This document shows positions 1-7,841 of a DNA stretch of 28,854 nucleotides, one piece after another. Location: IMG/VR virus record IMGVR_UViG_3300042894_003656, positions 1 through 28,854 of that record; one strand, given 5' to 3'. A program made the position numbers and the translations under genes. This stretch comes from a virus. The notes beneath the pieces are model-generated. The model had not been told where the DNA came from. It saw nothing but the letters and a program-made list of their open reading frames with translations, and made no database searches. The stretch's first letter is position 1; each line of letters starts with the position of its first letter.

Positions 1-64
1 GTGGTAAACTTAAATTAAAAATTTATTTGGTTTAATATGAATAATTTATTATAATATTTTGGTT

Positions 65-1414
65 ATGAGCATGAAAATAGTTATTGTAGGAGCAGGTGTT
101 GCAGGCATCAATGCAGCAACTAAATTGGTAGATAATGGTTATCCTGGAAAAGATATTACTATTATTGATATGGGTAAAGATCCCCACAACAGACTTCCTG
201 AAGAAGTAATGGAAGGAATGTTAGGAGCGGGAGGATGGAGTGATGGTAAATTAACTTACCACACAGCAATTGGTGGTCAATTATCAAAATACTGTGGTGA
301 AGAAAAAGCAATGAACTTGATGGATCAAGTGATTAGTAATTTTAGAAGATTCCACCCAAAACCTGAAGAAATATTTATGTCTAATCCAGAAGAAGAACCA
401 GAGTTCATTAAACCTTATTTTGGTTTAAGAATGTTTCCTGTATGGCATATTGGTAGTAATTACCTTCATGAAATTGCTAAAAATTGGTATCAATATTTAG
501 TTGATAAAGATGTAAACTTTCATTGGGAAACTAAAGTAACTAATATTGATTTTACTCAAGAACTTATAGTTTGTGATGTTTTAAACAGTGAGTTGAATTT
601 AGAAATAGATTATGAAGAACTTATATTTGCAGTAGGCAAATCAGGCATTGATTTTGCTCAACAATTAGCTAATCAATATCAACTACCAGATGAACCTAAA
701 TCAGTTCAAATTGGAGTTCGATTTGAAGCACCACAACATTATTTTCAAAAATTAATTGATATAAGTTATGATTTTAAGTTATATCAAAAGTTCGATGATG
801 TTAGTTTACGTTCATTCTGTACTAACAATAATGCTGCTTATGTTGCTGTAGAAGAAACATATGGTGATGTTACTTATAATGGACACGCTAAAAAAGGTGA
901 AGAATACAGAAATAATATGACTAACTTTGGCATCATTATGGAAATCAAAGGCATTGAAAATCCATTTGAATGGAGTCGTAATGTTGTGTCTAAATTACAA
1001 AAAGACGGAACAGGATTGTATTACAGTCCATCAAGAGTAGCAGGTATTACATCAGAAGGTGAAATGGTTAGTAGTCATCCTGTTGCAGAAACATCTCAAA
1101 TTGAAGAAGCTATGGGTGAATATTGGACTTACATTAAAAACTTCATTGATGATATGAATAAAGTATTTGATTTTGGTGATGATTGGGGAGTTTATGTACC
1201 TGAAGTAAAATATCTTTCACCTGAACCACTTGTTAAATATAAAAATTTGAGTCTTACTAAATATCCAAATGTTTATTTTGTAGGAGATGCATTATCAGCA
1301 AGAGGAATTACAGTAAGTGGTGCTCATGGAATTTATGTTGCTGAGTCTTTACTTAACGACAAATACCATCTAGAAGATGTATGGTATGATGGAGATTTAA
1401 CACTTTTTATTTAA
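65..1414 (+). CDS. FAD-dependent dehydrogenase, COG2509-like
   Basis: A 449-residue flavoprotein. An N-terminal Rossmann dinucleotide-binding loop GAGVAG sits at residues 9-14, the signature GAGGWSDGKL near residues 54-63, an AVGKSG segment mid-protein, and a C-terminal FAD-binding segment with FVGDALSARGI near residues 405-415. This combination matches the uncharacterised FAD-dependent dehydrogenases of COG2509. The length is close to full size and no key segment is broken. The substrate is unknown; a role as an auxiliary metabolic gene is inference. No signal peptide or membrane segment is visible, so it should be cytoplasmic. The reading frame is open from a TTG at 59, but ATG at 65 (or 71, giving MKIVIVG) is more plausible. 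It is followed after 17 bases by a small unknown gene and then a P-loop kinase. Such an enzyme is unusual next to phage packaging genes. Confidence 0.8.
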   Translation: MSMKIVIVGAGVAGINAATKLVDNGYPGKDITIIDMGKDPHNRLPEEVMEGMLGAGGWSDGKLTYHTAIGGQLSKYCGEEKAMNLMDQVISNFRRFHPKPEEIFMSNPEEEPEFIKPYFGLRMFPVWHIGSNYLHEIAKNWYQYLVDKDVNFHWETKVTNIDFTQELIVCDVLNSELNLEIDYEELIFAVGKSGIDFAQQLANQYQLPDEPKSVQIGVRFEAPQHYFQKLIDISYDFKLYQKFDDVSLRSFCTNNNAAYVAVEETYGDVTYNGHAKKGEEYRNNMTNFGIIMEIKGIENPFEWSRNVVSKLQKDGTGLYYSPSRVAGITSEGEMVSSHPVAETSQIEEAMGEYWTYIKNFIDDMNKVFDFGDDWGVYVPEVKYLSPEPLVKYKNLSLTKYPNVYFVGDALSARGITVSGAHGIYVAESLLNDKYHLEDVWYDGDLTLFI

Positions 1415-1431
1415 ACTATATACAATAAGTT

Positions 1432-1671
1432 ATGCAAACAATTAAAATGAAAACCGTTGATGGTAAAATTATTTATTATTTCAACAATGACGAACGTAGA
1501 GTACTACATAATTGGGATGGTCCTGCATTGATTCATTCAAAAGATCAAAAACAAAAACCAGAATATTATATTTTTGGAGAACGAAAAACTAAAGAACAGT
1601 GGGAAGAAGCTAAAAGAGACTTTAATGGCATTCCACCATCAAAAGATCCACGTTACGAACAATCAATGTAA
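1432..1671 (+). CDS. Small hypothetical protein
   Basis: This 79-residue protein has an N-terminal half of probable beta strands (MKTVDGKIIYYFNNDE), then a HNWDGPALIH segment and a YYIFGERKTKEQWEEAK segment. The pattern Asp-Gly-Pro-Ala followed by Tyr-Tyr-x-x-Gly and Glu-Gln-Trp recurs in small uncharacterised phage proteins, as far as I can recall; no function is established. It is charged and soluble, with no signal peptide. It lies between the flavoprotein and the kinase genes; its stop is 4 bases before the kinase ATG at 1676, which suggests co-transcription. ATG at 1432 is the only sensible start. I cannot assign a role. Confidence 0.65.
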   Translation: MQTIKMKTVDGKIIYYFNNDERRVLHNWDGPALIHSKDQKQKPEYYIFGERKTKEQWEEAKRDFNGIPPSKDPRYEQSM

Positions 1672-1675
1672 TAAT

Positions 1676-2206
1676 ATGAAAATAGGTTTAACAGGTACAA
1701 TGAGTGTAGGTAAAACTACATTGGTAAATGCTTTAAGAGCACATGATTTTTTTAAGAATTATGAAACTGCTACTGAACGAAGTAAATACTTAATGAGTTT
1801 AGGCATTCCTCTTAATACTGATAGTACTTTAAAAGGTCAATTTATATTTTTAGCAGAAAGAAGTACTGAATTGATATTTGATAATATTATTACAGACAGA
1901 ACTGTGTGGGATGTTTGTAGTTTTACAGCTTTATCTAAAAGTATTCCTAATAGTCAAAAGTATGATTTTGAACATGCTGCTATGAATCTTAAAGATGAAT
2001 ATGATTTAGTAGTATATGTGAAATCTGATGGGGTAGAAATAGAGGATAACGGAGTTCGTGAAACTAATAGTAAATACAGAGATCAAATTGATTACCAAAT
2101 TCAAAATCTTTTAGAAGCATATCCACCTAAAAATTTATTAGTAGTAAGTGGATCTACAGAAGAACGTGTGAAAGCTATATTTGAACATATTTATACTAAA
2201 ATGTAA
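1676..2206 (+). CDS. P-loop nucleoside/nucleotide kinase-like protein
   Basis: A 176-residue P-loop NTPase. The Walker A motif GTMSVGKT is at residues 7-14, directly after an N-terminal strand (MKIGLT). A Walker-B-like ITDR segment near residues 72-75 resembles the Asp-Arg pair of deoxynucleoside and thymidylate kinases. An Arg-rich lid-like segment (NGVRETNSKYRDQID) lies near residues 125-139. The arrangement fits small ATP-dependent kinases of the AAA_28/NadR-kinase or dNMP-kinase type; the substrate cannot be read from sequence. The frame extends upstream to 1574, but that would overlap the previous gene by almost 100 bases, and ATG 1676 places the P-loop at the usual position. It is closely coupled to both neighbours. 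A role in nucleotide or NAD metabolism during infection is inference. Confidence 0.7.
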   Translation: MKIGLTGTMSVGKTTLVNALRAHDFFKNYETATERSKYLMSLGIPLNTDSTLKGQFIFLAERSTELIFDNIITDRTVWDVCSFTALSKSIPNSQKYDFEHAAMNLKDEYDLVVYVKSDGVEIEDNGVRETNSKYRDQIDYQIQNLLEAYPPKNLLVVSGSTEERVKAIFEHIYTKM

Positions 2207-2208
2207 AT

Positions 2209-2694
2209 ATGGATAATATAGACTTTTCAAACGATTTATTTAGAAAAATGGTACAAGCTTTTAAACCTCAATCAATAAATGAGGTAGAAGACGTACAAGA
2301 AGCTGTACCTTTTAAAAAACACGCTTTTGGTGAAATGAAACTAAAAGACACAGATATCAAACTTAAAAAAGATTCTTTAGATGAAGTAGATCCTTCTTCT
2401 TTAGTAGTAGGTAAAGAATATGATTATACAGGAACTATGCCTGGAGAAAGAGGAGAAGATATTTTAAAATTAAAATATAAGGGCACAGTAAAAGATTCTA
2501 AAGGAACAACATATCATTTATTCTCAGATGATAAAGGAAGTTCAGGAGTGTTTGGAGATGAAGGTATTAAAACAAATTTTAAAACTCCTGAAGAATCTAT
2601 GAGAGCTAAATTTGATATGTGGAGAACATCATTGGAAGAAGAAGATTTTGATGTTAATGATGATCTTAAGACAATGTCTGATTTAGGATTATAA
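2209..2694 (+). CDS. Hypothetical acidic phage protein
   Basis: A 161-residue, charged, soluble protein that I do not recognise. The N-terminal third (to about residue 60) is probably helical and low-complexity. The middle (residues 65-110) has the feel of a small beta-barrel: GKEYDYTGTMPGERGEDIL, then KYKGTVKDSKGTTYHLFSDD. The C-terminus is strongly acidic (SLEEEDFDVNDDLKTM). ATG 2209 follows the previous stop by two bases. An ATATTTAT octamer inside the previous gene (2187-2194) ends exactly 14 bases before this ATG, the same spacing seen before three other genes, so it may have its own promoter. No function is proposed. Confidence 0.6.
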   Translation: MDNIDFSNDLFRKMVQAFKPQSINEVEDVQEAVPFKKHAFGEMKLKDTDIKLKKDSLDEVDPSSLVVGKEYDYTGTMPGERGEDILKLKYKGTVKDSKGTTYHLFSDDKGSSGVFGDEGIKTNFKTPEESMRAKFDMWRTSLEEEDFDVNDDLKTMSDLGL

Positions 2695-2695
2695 T

Positions 2696-3037
2696 ATGAA
2701 AAATCCATCAAGTGTTTTGATTTTAGTTGTTATAATAGTTGTGTTATATTTTTGGTTTCATAAACCAATCCCACATTATTCTAGCGATAAAGAACAACAG
2801 TATTATAATACTATAGACAGTTTAAATAAAGAAATAGCTAAAGATAAACAAAAAATAGCTAGTTTAGACTCAGTAAAAAATGTTTTAGCTGCTCAAATTG
2901 CTAAAGATAAGAAAGATTTACAAGCCGCTGCTAAAAGAGCATCGGAATATAAAGAACAATATGAAGAAGAACGTAATCGTCTTAATGGTATGTCTAATGC
3001 TGACATTGCCAGTAAGTTCACAAAAACTTTTAAATGA
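2696..3037 (+). CDS. Inner-membrane-anchored coiled-coil protein, i-spanin candidate
   Basis: A 113-residue protein with one N-terminal membrane segment (about residues 7-21, VLILVVIIVVLYFWF), a short linker, and then a long, charged, probably coiled-coil region (residues 30-95; DKQKIASLDSVKNVLAAQIA, KKDLQAAAKRASEYKEQYEE). This is the usual layout of a phage inner-membrane spanin (Rz type), which with an outer-membrane partner disrupts the outer membrane at lysis. The next gene begins inside this one in the +1 frame (ATG 2961) and overlaps it by 77 bases, an arrangement typical of spanin pairs. No endolysin or holin gene lies beside it. Identification rests on topology and overlap, not on sequence family, so a different membrane role is possible. 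Confidence 0.5.
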   Translation: MKNPSSVLILVVIIVVLYFWFHKPIPHYSSDKEQQYYNTIDSLNKEIAKDKQKIASLDSVKNVLAAQIAKDKKDLQAAAKRASEYKEQYEEERNRLNGMSNADIASKFTKTFK

Positions 3038-3374
3038 TACTAATGTAGTAGTACCGGTTTCTGCTTTAAGGAATGCATTAGAGGTAAAAATAGAACGAGA
3101 CTATTTAAAAAAACAACTTACTATTAGTAGAGACACCATTAAAAGTCAGTCTAGTATTATTAAATCACAAGATTCTACAATAAAAGTTAGTGATATTCAA
3201 ATAGCTTTATATAAGAAAAATGAAACTAGACATGATAGTGTAGTTACTAGTTATAAAGGTGTGATAACAGAAAAAGAAAATCAAATAAGTGATTTACAAA
3301 CTAAATTAAGTAAATCCTATGTACTTACTGGTATAGTAGCGGCAATTAGTATATTTTTAATAGTATTGTTATGA
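2961..3374 (+). CDS. Secreted coiled-coil protein with C-terminal membrane anchor, spanin-partner candidate
   Basis: A 137-residue protein with an N-terminal signal peptide (MKKNVIVLMVCLMLTLPVSS, cleavage likely just before Gln), a periplasmic helical region rich in Lys/Ser/Asp/Gln, and a hydrophobic segment at the extreme C-terminus (about residues 119-137, LTGIVAAISIFLIVLL). I chose ATG 2961 because it gives a perfect signal peptide; an in-frame ATG at 2898 would bury it. It overlaps the upstream membrane gene by 77 bases in another frame and shares ATGA with the terminase start. Signal plus C-terminal anchor recalls single-molecule u-spanins, but no clear lipobox is visible: the only cysteine of the signal lies in VLMVC. 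Function as a lysis protein is inferred from context. Cleavage before Gln is common in Bacteroidota. Confidence 0.5.
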   Translation: MKKNVIVLMVCLMLTLPVSSQKLLNDTNVVVPVSALRNALEVKIERDYLKKQLTISRDTIKSQSSIIKSQDSTIKVSDIQIALYKKNETRHDSVVTSYKGVITEKENQISDLQTKLSKSYVLTGIVAAISIFLIVLL

Positions 3375-4999
3375 GCGAATTAAATGACATTCCAAAACAA
3401 CTTTCTATAAAAGAAGCTATTCAACAAGAACTTCTTAAATGTAAGCAAGATCCTATTTATTTTTGTAAAAAATATTACATGATTCAACACCCTACCAAAG
3501 GTAGAGTTCATTTTAATTTATATCCGTTTCAAGAAAGTGTATTAAGACTATTTTTAAAAAACAAATTTAGTTTAATAAATAAATCAAGACAATTAGGAAT
3601 TAGTACATTAAGTTCATCGTATGCTTTATGGCTTATGCTTTTTAATACTGACAAAAACGTATTGTGTATTGCTACTAAAACAGAAACAGCAAAAAACATG
3701 GTAACTAAGGTAAAATTCGGATATGATAATTTACCTAGTTGGATGAAAATTAAATCTTTAGAAAATAATAAACTTAGTATACGATTATCAAATGGCAGTC
3801 AGATGAAAGCCGTATCAGCTGCTGGTGATAGTGCGCGAAGTGAAGCCGTATCTTTGTTGCTTATTGACGAGGCCGCGTTTATCGATAATATTGAAGAGGT
3901 ATTCGTATCTGCCCAACAAACCTTGGCGACAGGTGGTGGGTGTATTGCTATGTCTACACCATATGGCACAGGAAACTGGTTCCACAGAACTTGGGTAAAA
4001 GCAGAAGAAGGTCAAAATAGCTTTTTGCCAATTAGATTACCATGGGACGTTCATCCTGAACGAAATCAAAGTTGGAGAGACCAACAAGATGTGGATTTAG
4101 GACCTAGAATGGCTGCTCAAGAATGTGATTGTGACTTTACAACTTCTGGTGACACAGCTATTGATCCTGCTATTTTAAACTGGTATTTAATTCAAGTAAA
4201 AGAACCTTTAGAACGTAGAGGTTTAGATGGTAATCTTTGGGTGTTTGAAAGACCAGACTATTCAAAAATGTATGCTGTTGTTGCTGATTGTGCTCGAGGA
4301 GATGGAAAAGATTACAGCGCTTTCCATGTTTTCGACATAGAAACTAATACTCAAGTAGCAGAATATAAAGGACAAATAGGAACTCGTGACTATGGTCATT
4401 TTTTAGTTGGTATAGCTAGTGAATATAATAATGCTTTGTTGGTTATTGAAAATGCTAACGTAGGATGGGACGTAGTTCAAACAGCAATTGAACGAGGTTA
4501 TCCAAACATGTATTATAGTCCAAGACAAGACGCAGCTCTTACTAATGTAGAAATGTACTTAAATAAATTTGACTCAGGACAAGGAATGGTACCTGGTTTT
4601 AGTACAACTTTACGTACTCGTCCATTAGTTATCGGAAAAATGATTAGTTATTTACATGAAAAAAGTGTAACTATTCAAAGTAAACGTACTTTAGAAGAAT
4701 TAAGAACATTTATTTGGAAACATGGTAAAGCTCAAGCACAAGATGGCTATCATGATGACTTAGTAATGGCTTTGGGTATTTGTATGTTTTTAAGAGACAC
4801 AAGTCTTAAATATAAACAAACAGGAGATCAATTAACTATAGCAAGTTTAGAAAATTTTGGAAAATCAACAACATCTGTAGGACCTAGTGTCTATCAAGGT
4901 GGAAGCTACAGAGGAATAGGCGGAGGAAATGGAGTTCCTAACCAATGGAATATGGATATTGGTAATGGACAGATGATGGATTTAACTTGGCTAATTTAA
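3371..4999 (+). CDS. Terminase large subunit, T4 gp17-like
   Basis: The DNA-packaging motor, 542 residues: an N-terminal ATPase that pumps DNA through the portal and a C-terminal nuclease that cuts concatemers. The ATPase has a variant Walker A SRQLGIST (residues 72-79), Walker B LLLIDEAA (162-169) and the coupling motif MSTPYGTG (194-201). The RNase-H-fold nuclease shows acidic residues at VADCARGDGKDYS (about 304-316), LLVIENANVGWD (356-367) and HDDLVMALG (461-469). The length is near that of the T4 family (about 600). The start overlaps the previous stop by ATGA. The portal gene follows after only 24 bases, so the tail sheath and tube genes that sit here in T4 are absent from this position. 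Confidence 0.95.
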   Translation: MSELNDIPKQLSIKEAIQQELLKCKQDPIYFCKKYYMIQHPTKGRVHFNLYPFQESVLRLFLKNKFSLINKSRQLGISTLSSSYALWLMLFNTDKNVLCIATKTETAKNMVTKVKFGYDNLPSWMKIKSLENNKLSIRLSNGSQMKAVSAAGDSARSEAVSLLLIDEAAFIDNIEEVFVSAQQTLATGGGCIAMSTPYGTGNWFHRTWVKAEEGQNSFLPIRLPWDVHPERNQSWRDQQDVDLGPRMAAQECDCDFTTSGDTAIDPAILNWYLIQVKEPLERRGLDGNLWVFERPDYSKMYAVVADCARGDGKDYSAFHVFDIETNTQVAEYKGQIGTRDYGHFLVGIASEYNNALLVIENANVGWDVVQTAIERGYPNMYYSPRQDAALTNVEMYLNKFDSGQGMVPGFSTTLRTRPLVIGKMISYLHEKSVTIQSKRTLEELRTFIWKHGKAQAQDGYHDDLVMALGICMFLRDTSLKYKQTGDQLTIASLENFGKSTTSVGPSVYQGGSYRGIGGGNGVPNQWNMDIGNGQMMDLTWLI

Positions 5000-5001
5000 T
5001 A

Positions 5002-5009
5002 ATATTTAT
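5002..5009 (+). promoter_or_regulatory. ATATTTAT octamer upstream of portal gene
   Basis: An exact ATATTTAT lies in the short gap between terminase and portal genes and ends 14 bases before the portal ATG at 5024. The same octamer with the same spacing occurs before three other genes in the window (2187, 6968, 14057). It is a candidate phage late promoter -10 element; assignment is by recurrence only. Confidence 0.45.
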
Positions 5010-5023
5010 TATCATATATAATA

Positions 5024-6958
5024 ATGGATATATTTGACAAATTAAAACGACTCTTTAGTTCTGATGTAATTATTAGAAATGTAGGAGGAGACGAACTAAA
5101 AATACTAGATACAAACAATATTCAAACAACAGGGGTATTAGCAACAAATTCTGTTGTAGATAGATTTAGTAGAGTTTACACAACATCTGGCGTAGCAGCT
5201 TATGCTGGACAGATGGCTATAAATTATCCTTCACTTCGTCCTCAACTTTATAGTGATTATGAATCAATGGATACTGATGCTATCGTAAGTAGTGCTTTAG
5301 ATATTATAGCGGATGAATGTACATTAAGAAACGAATCAGGTGAAATGCTTCATATTCGTTCTAGTGACGAAAATATTCAAAAGATTTTATATAATTTGTT
5401 TTATGATGTATTAAATATTGAATTTAATTTGTGGTCATGGGCAAGAAATATGTGTAAATATGGTGATTTTTTCTTGAAGTTAGAAATTGCTGAGAAATTT
5501 GGAGTATATCAAGTTATACCATTTTCAGCATTTAATATTTTAAGAGAAGAAGGAATGGATCCTAAAAATCCATCATATGTACGATTTAAATATGATGCCG
5601 CCGCTGCTGCTGGTTATGGAACAACAGCTGGAGGATGGGCAAGTTATGGTGGAGGACAAAAAGATGAAGACGCATTTTATTTTGAAAATTATGAAATGGC
5701 TCATTTTAGACTATTGAGTGATCTTAATTATCTTCCATATGGTAGAAGTTATCTAGAGCCAGCTCGTAAATTATTTAAACAGTATATTTTGATGGAAGAT
5801 GCGATGTTAATTCACCGTATCACCAGAGCCCCAGATAGACGATTATTCTACATTAATATTGGTTCTATTCCTCCAGCAGAAGTAGAAAATTACATGCAAA
5901 AAATGGTGTCTAAACTTAAAAAGACTCCATTTATGGATGAAAAAACAGGCCAATATAATCTAAAATACAACGTAATGAATATGTTGGAAGATTATTATAT
6001 TCCTGTAAGAGGTAATGATACTACAACTAAAATTGATTCTGTAAAAGGATTAGAATATGATGGTATTAAAGACGTAGAATACTTACGAGAAAAATTATTT
6101 GCTGCTCTTAAAGTACCTAAAGCCTTTATGGGTTATGAAAAAGACTTAACTGGTAAAGCAACATTAGCTGCAGAAGATATTCGTTTTGCTCGTACAATTG
6201 AACGAATTCAACGTATATTAGTGAGTGAATTAACAAAAATTGCATTAGTTCACTTATATACTCAGGGTTACGACGGTGAAGCTATGACAAATTTTGAACT
6301 TAGCTTAACTACCCCTTCAATTATCTACGATCAAGAAAGAATTGCATTGTTAAAAGAAAAAGTTGAATTAGCTAAATCAATTCAAGAATCAGGATTAATG
6401 CCTACAGATTGGATTTATGACAACGTATTCCATTTCAGTGAAGATGAAATTGATGAGTATAGAGATTTAGTTATTGAAGATAAAAAACGTCAATTTAGAT
6501 ACAAACAAGTAGAAGAAGAAGGAAATGATCCAGCAGAAACTGGACAGGCATATGGAACACCACATCAATTAGCTACAATTTATGGTAAAGGAAGATACAC
6601 CCAAGTACCGAATGCTCCAACTGATATTCCTATGGGTTACGATGAAAACGAGCCTAATATTGTAAGATTACCTGGTAGACCTCAAGAAAAAACTAGTATT
6701 AAAGATACTCAACAAAGCCCATTCGGTAAAGATGCTTTAGGTCGTAAAGAATACTCATCATCTGATGATGGAGAGGACAAGTACGGTAAAACAAATCATA
6801 AAGGAGGTAGTCCTTTAGCTTTAGAAAGTAAAGCTCAATACTATAAAAATAAGTTTATGTTTGATATGATGCCTAAACCAGAAAGTAGAAAAATCCATTT
6901 ATTTGAAAGTAAAGACGACGATGGTATATTGAGTGAAGACAATATTATGCCTTTATAA
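5024..6958 (+). CDS. Portal protein, T4 gp20-like
   Basis: The 644-residue portal vertex protein: a dodecameric ring at one capsid vertex that nucleates prohead assembly and forms the DNA channel. Recognition rests on the gp20-type core: MDTDAIVSSALDIIADECT near residues 83-101, YLPYGRSYLEPARK near 240-253, and the highly characteristic RAPDRRLFYINIGSIPP near 271-287, followed by the stem/crown region LRDKLFAALKVPKAF-like (near 356-370). A Gly/Ala-rich insert (AAAAAGYGTTAGG, near 189-201) and a disordered, charged C-terminal tail after about residue 500 are additions to the core. The tail holds a PFG motif at residue 566 that recurs in three other head genes here. It is preceded by an ATATTTAT octamer. 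Confidence 0.93.
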   Translation: MDIFDKLKRLFSSDVIIRNVGGDELKILDTNNIQTTGVLATNSVVDRFSRVYTTSGVAAYAGQMAINYPSLRPQLYSDYESMDTDAIVSSALDIIADECTLRNESGEMLHIRSSDENIQKILYNLFYDVLNIEFNLWSWARNMCKYGDFFLKLEIAEKFGVYQVIPFSAFNILREEGMDPKNPSYVRFKYDAAAAAGYGTTAGGWASYGGGQKDEDAFYFENYEMAHFRLLSDLNYLPYGRSYLEPARKLFKQYILMEDAMLIHRITRAPDRRLFYINIGSIPPAEVENYMQKMVSKLKKTPFMDEKTGQYNLKYNVMNMLEDYYIPVRGNDTTTKIDSVKGLEYDGIKDVEYLREKLFAALKVPKAFMGYEKDLTGKATLAAEDIRFARTIERIQRILVSELTKIALVHLYTQGYDGEAMTNFELSLTTPSIIYDQERIALLKEKVELAKSIQESGLMPTDWIYDNVFHFSEDEIDEYRDLVIEDKKRQFRYKQVEEEGNDPAETGQAYGTPHQLATIYGKGRYTQVPNAPTDIPMGYDENEPNIVRLPGRPQEKTSIKDTQQSPFGKDALGRKEYSSSDDGEDKYGKTNHKGGSPLALESKAQYYKNKFMFDMMPKPESRKIHLFESKDDDGILSEDNIMPL

Positions 6959-6967
6959 TTTTAATAC

Positions 6968-6975
6968 ATATTTAT
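6968..6975 (+). promoter_or_regulatory. ATATTTAT octamer upstream of 6990 gene
   Basis: The octamer lies in the 31-base gap after the portal gene and ends 14 bases before the ATG at 6990. Sequence and spacing are identical to those before the portal and PhoH genes. Candidate late promoter element; no experimental support. Confidence 0.45.
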
Positions 6976-6989
6976 TATTAGAGCTTCAC

Positions 6990-7841
6990 ATGAATCAAAT
7001 TAAACATTCAAAGTATAAAAATACTGGAATTATCTTTGAACTATTAGTTCGCCAGGTAACTAATGATGTCTTGGCTACTGGAGATTCTTCTTCAGTAAAG
7101 ATTTTAAAAAAATATTTTTCAAATACTGAATTAGCTAAAGAGCAAAGACTTTATAACTTAGTAAATACACAAGAAAGATTTACAGAAGGTAAAGCGGAAA
7201 CTATTTTACAAACTATTGCTGAATCAGCTTTAAAATTTGATTTACAAAAGTTAAATAAAGAAAAGTATAATTTAATTAAAGAAATTAAAAAACACTACGA
7301 TTTAAATAATTTTTTTAAAAATAAAATTAGTAATTATAAAACTAGTGCTAGTATTTATACATTGTTAGAATCTTATCGTTTACCTTACTTTACAGATCCT
7401 AAACAAGTAGTAAATAGTAAAATTACTCTTTTAGAGCATTTAACTCAAAAAGAAATTATTAACAAAGAAAATGAGGAAATAAAAGAATTTTTACAAGAAA
7501 GTAAAGATATTCGTATTTTAACTTATAGAATGTTAATAGAAAAGTTTAATGACAAATATAATAATTTTACTCCCCAACAAAAAGTTATATTAAAAGAATA
7601 CATCAATAACATTAATGACTCAGCTAAATTAAAAAAAGTAGTAAACGATCATTATAATTATTTAAAACTTACTTTAAGTAGTTTTGCAGAAAATATTCAA
7701 GAACCTGTTACAAAAATTAAAATAAACGAAGGTATCAAATTGATTAAACCTATCCAGAAGAATGAATCTCCTAAAGAAGAACATTTAATTAATTTATTGC
7801 AATATTATGAGTTGTTAAGCGAAATTAAAAAAGTAATTTAA
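6990..7841 (+). CDS. Conserved-type prohead-region protein of unknown function
   Basis: A 283-residue, Lys- and Asn-rich, largely helical protein beginning MNQIKHSKYKNTGIIFELLV. I recall proteins with a similar HSKYKNTGI-FELLVRQ start in the gp20-gp21 interval of marine T4-like phages, where they are unnamed. In T4 this interval holds the prohead core genes 67 and 68, so a head-assembly role is plausible but unproven. The frame continues upstream to 6933 inside the portal gene; ATG 6990 is preferred because the conserved-looking start lies there and an ATATTTAT octamer sits 14 bases upstream. No membrane segment, signal or catalytic motif is visible. The stop shares an A with the ATG of the next gene (TAATGG junction at 7841). 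Confidence 0.7.
   Translation: MNQIKHSKYKNTGIIFELLVRQVTNDVLATGDSSSVKILKKYFSNTELAKEQRLYNLVNTQERFTEGKAETILQTIAESALKFDLQKLNKEKYNLIKEIKKHYDLNNFFKNKISNYKTSASIYTLLESYRLPYFTDPKQVVNSKITLLEHLTQKEIINKENEEIKEFLQESKDIRILTYRMLIEKFNDKYNNFTPQQKVILKEYINNINDSAKLKKVVNDHYNYLKLTLSSFAENIQEPVTKIKINEGIKLIKPIQKNESPKEEHLINLLQYYELLSEIKKVI

Noticed and set aside
365-380. ATATTTAT copy inside the flavoprotein gene
   Set aside because: It lies deep in a coding region with no gene start downstream; taken as a chance match in AT-rich DNA.
2514-2711. Minus-strand frame opposite the 2209 gene
   Set aside because: Shadow of the plus-strand coding sequence, low-complexity Ser-rich composition and no minus-strand transcription context.
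6933-6989. Longer N-terminus for the 6990 gene from ATG 6933
   Set aside because: It would overlap the portal gene end and read through the octamer; the conserved-looking start is at 6990.
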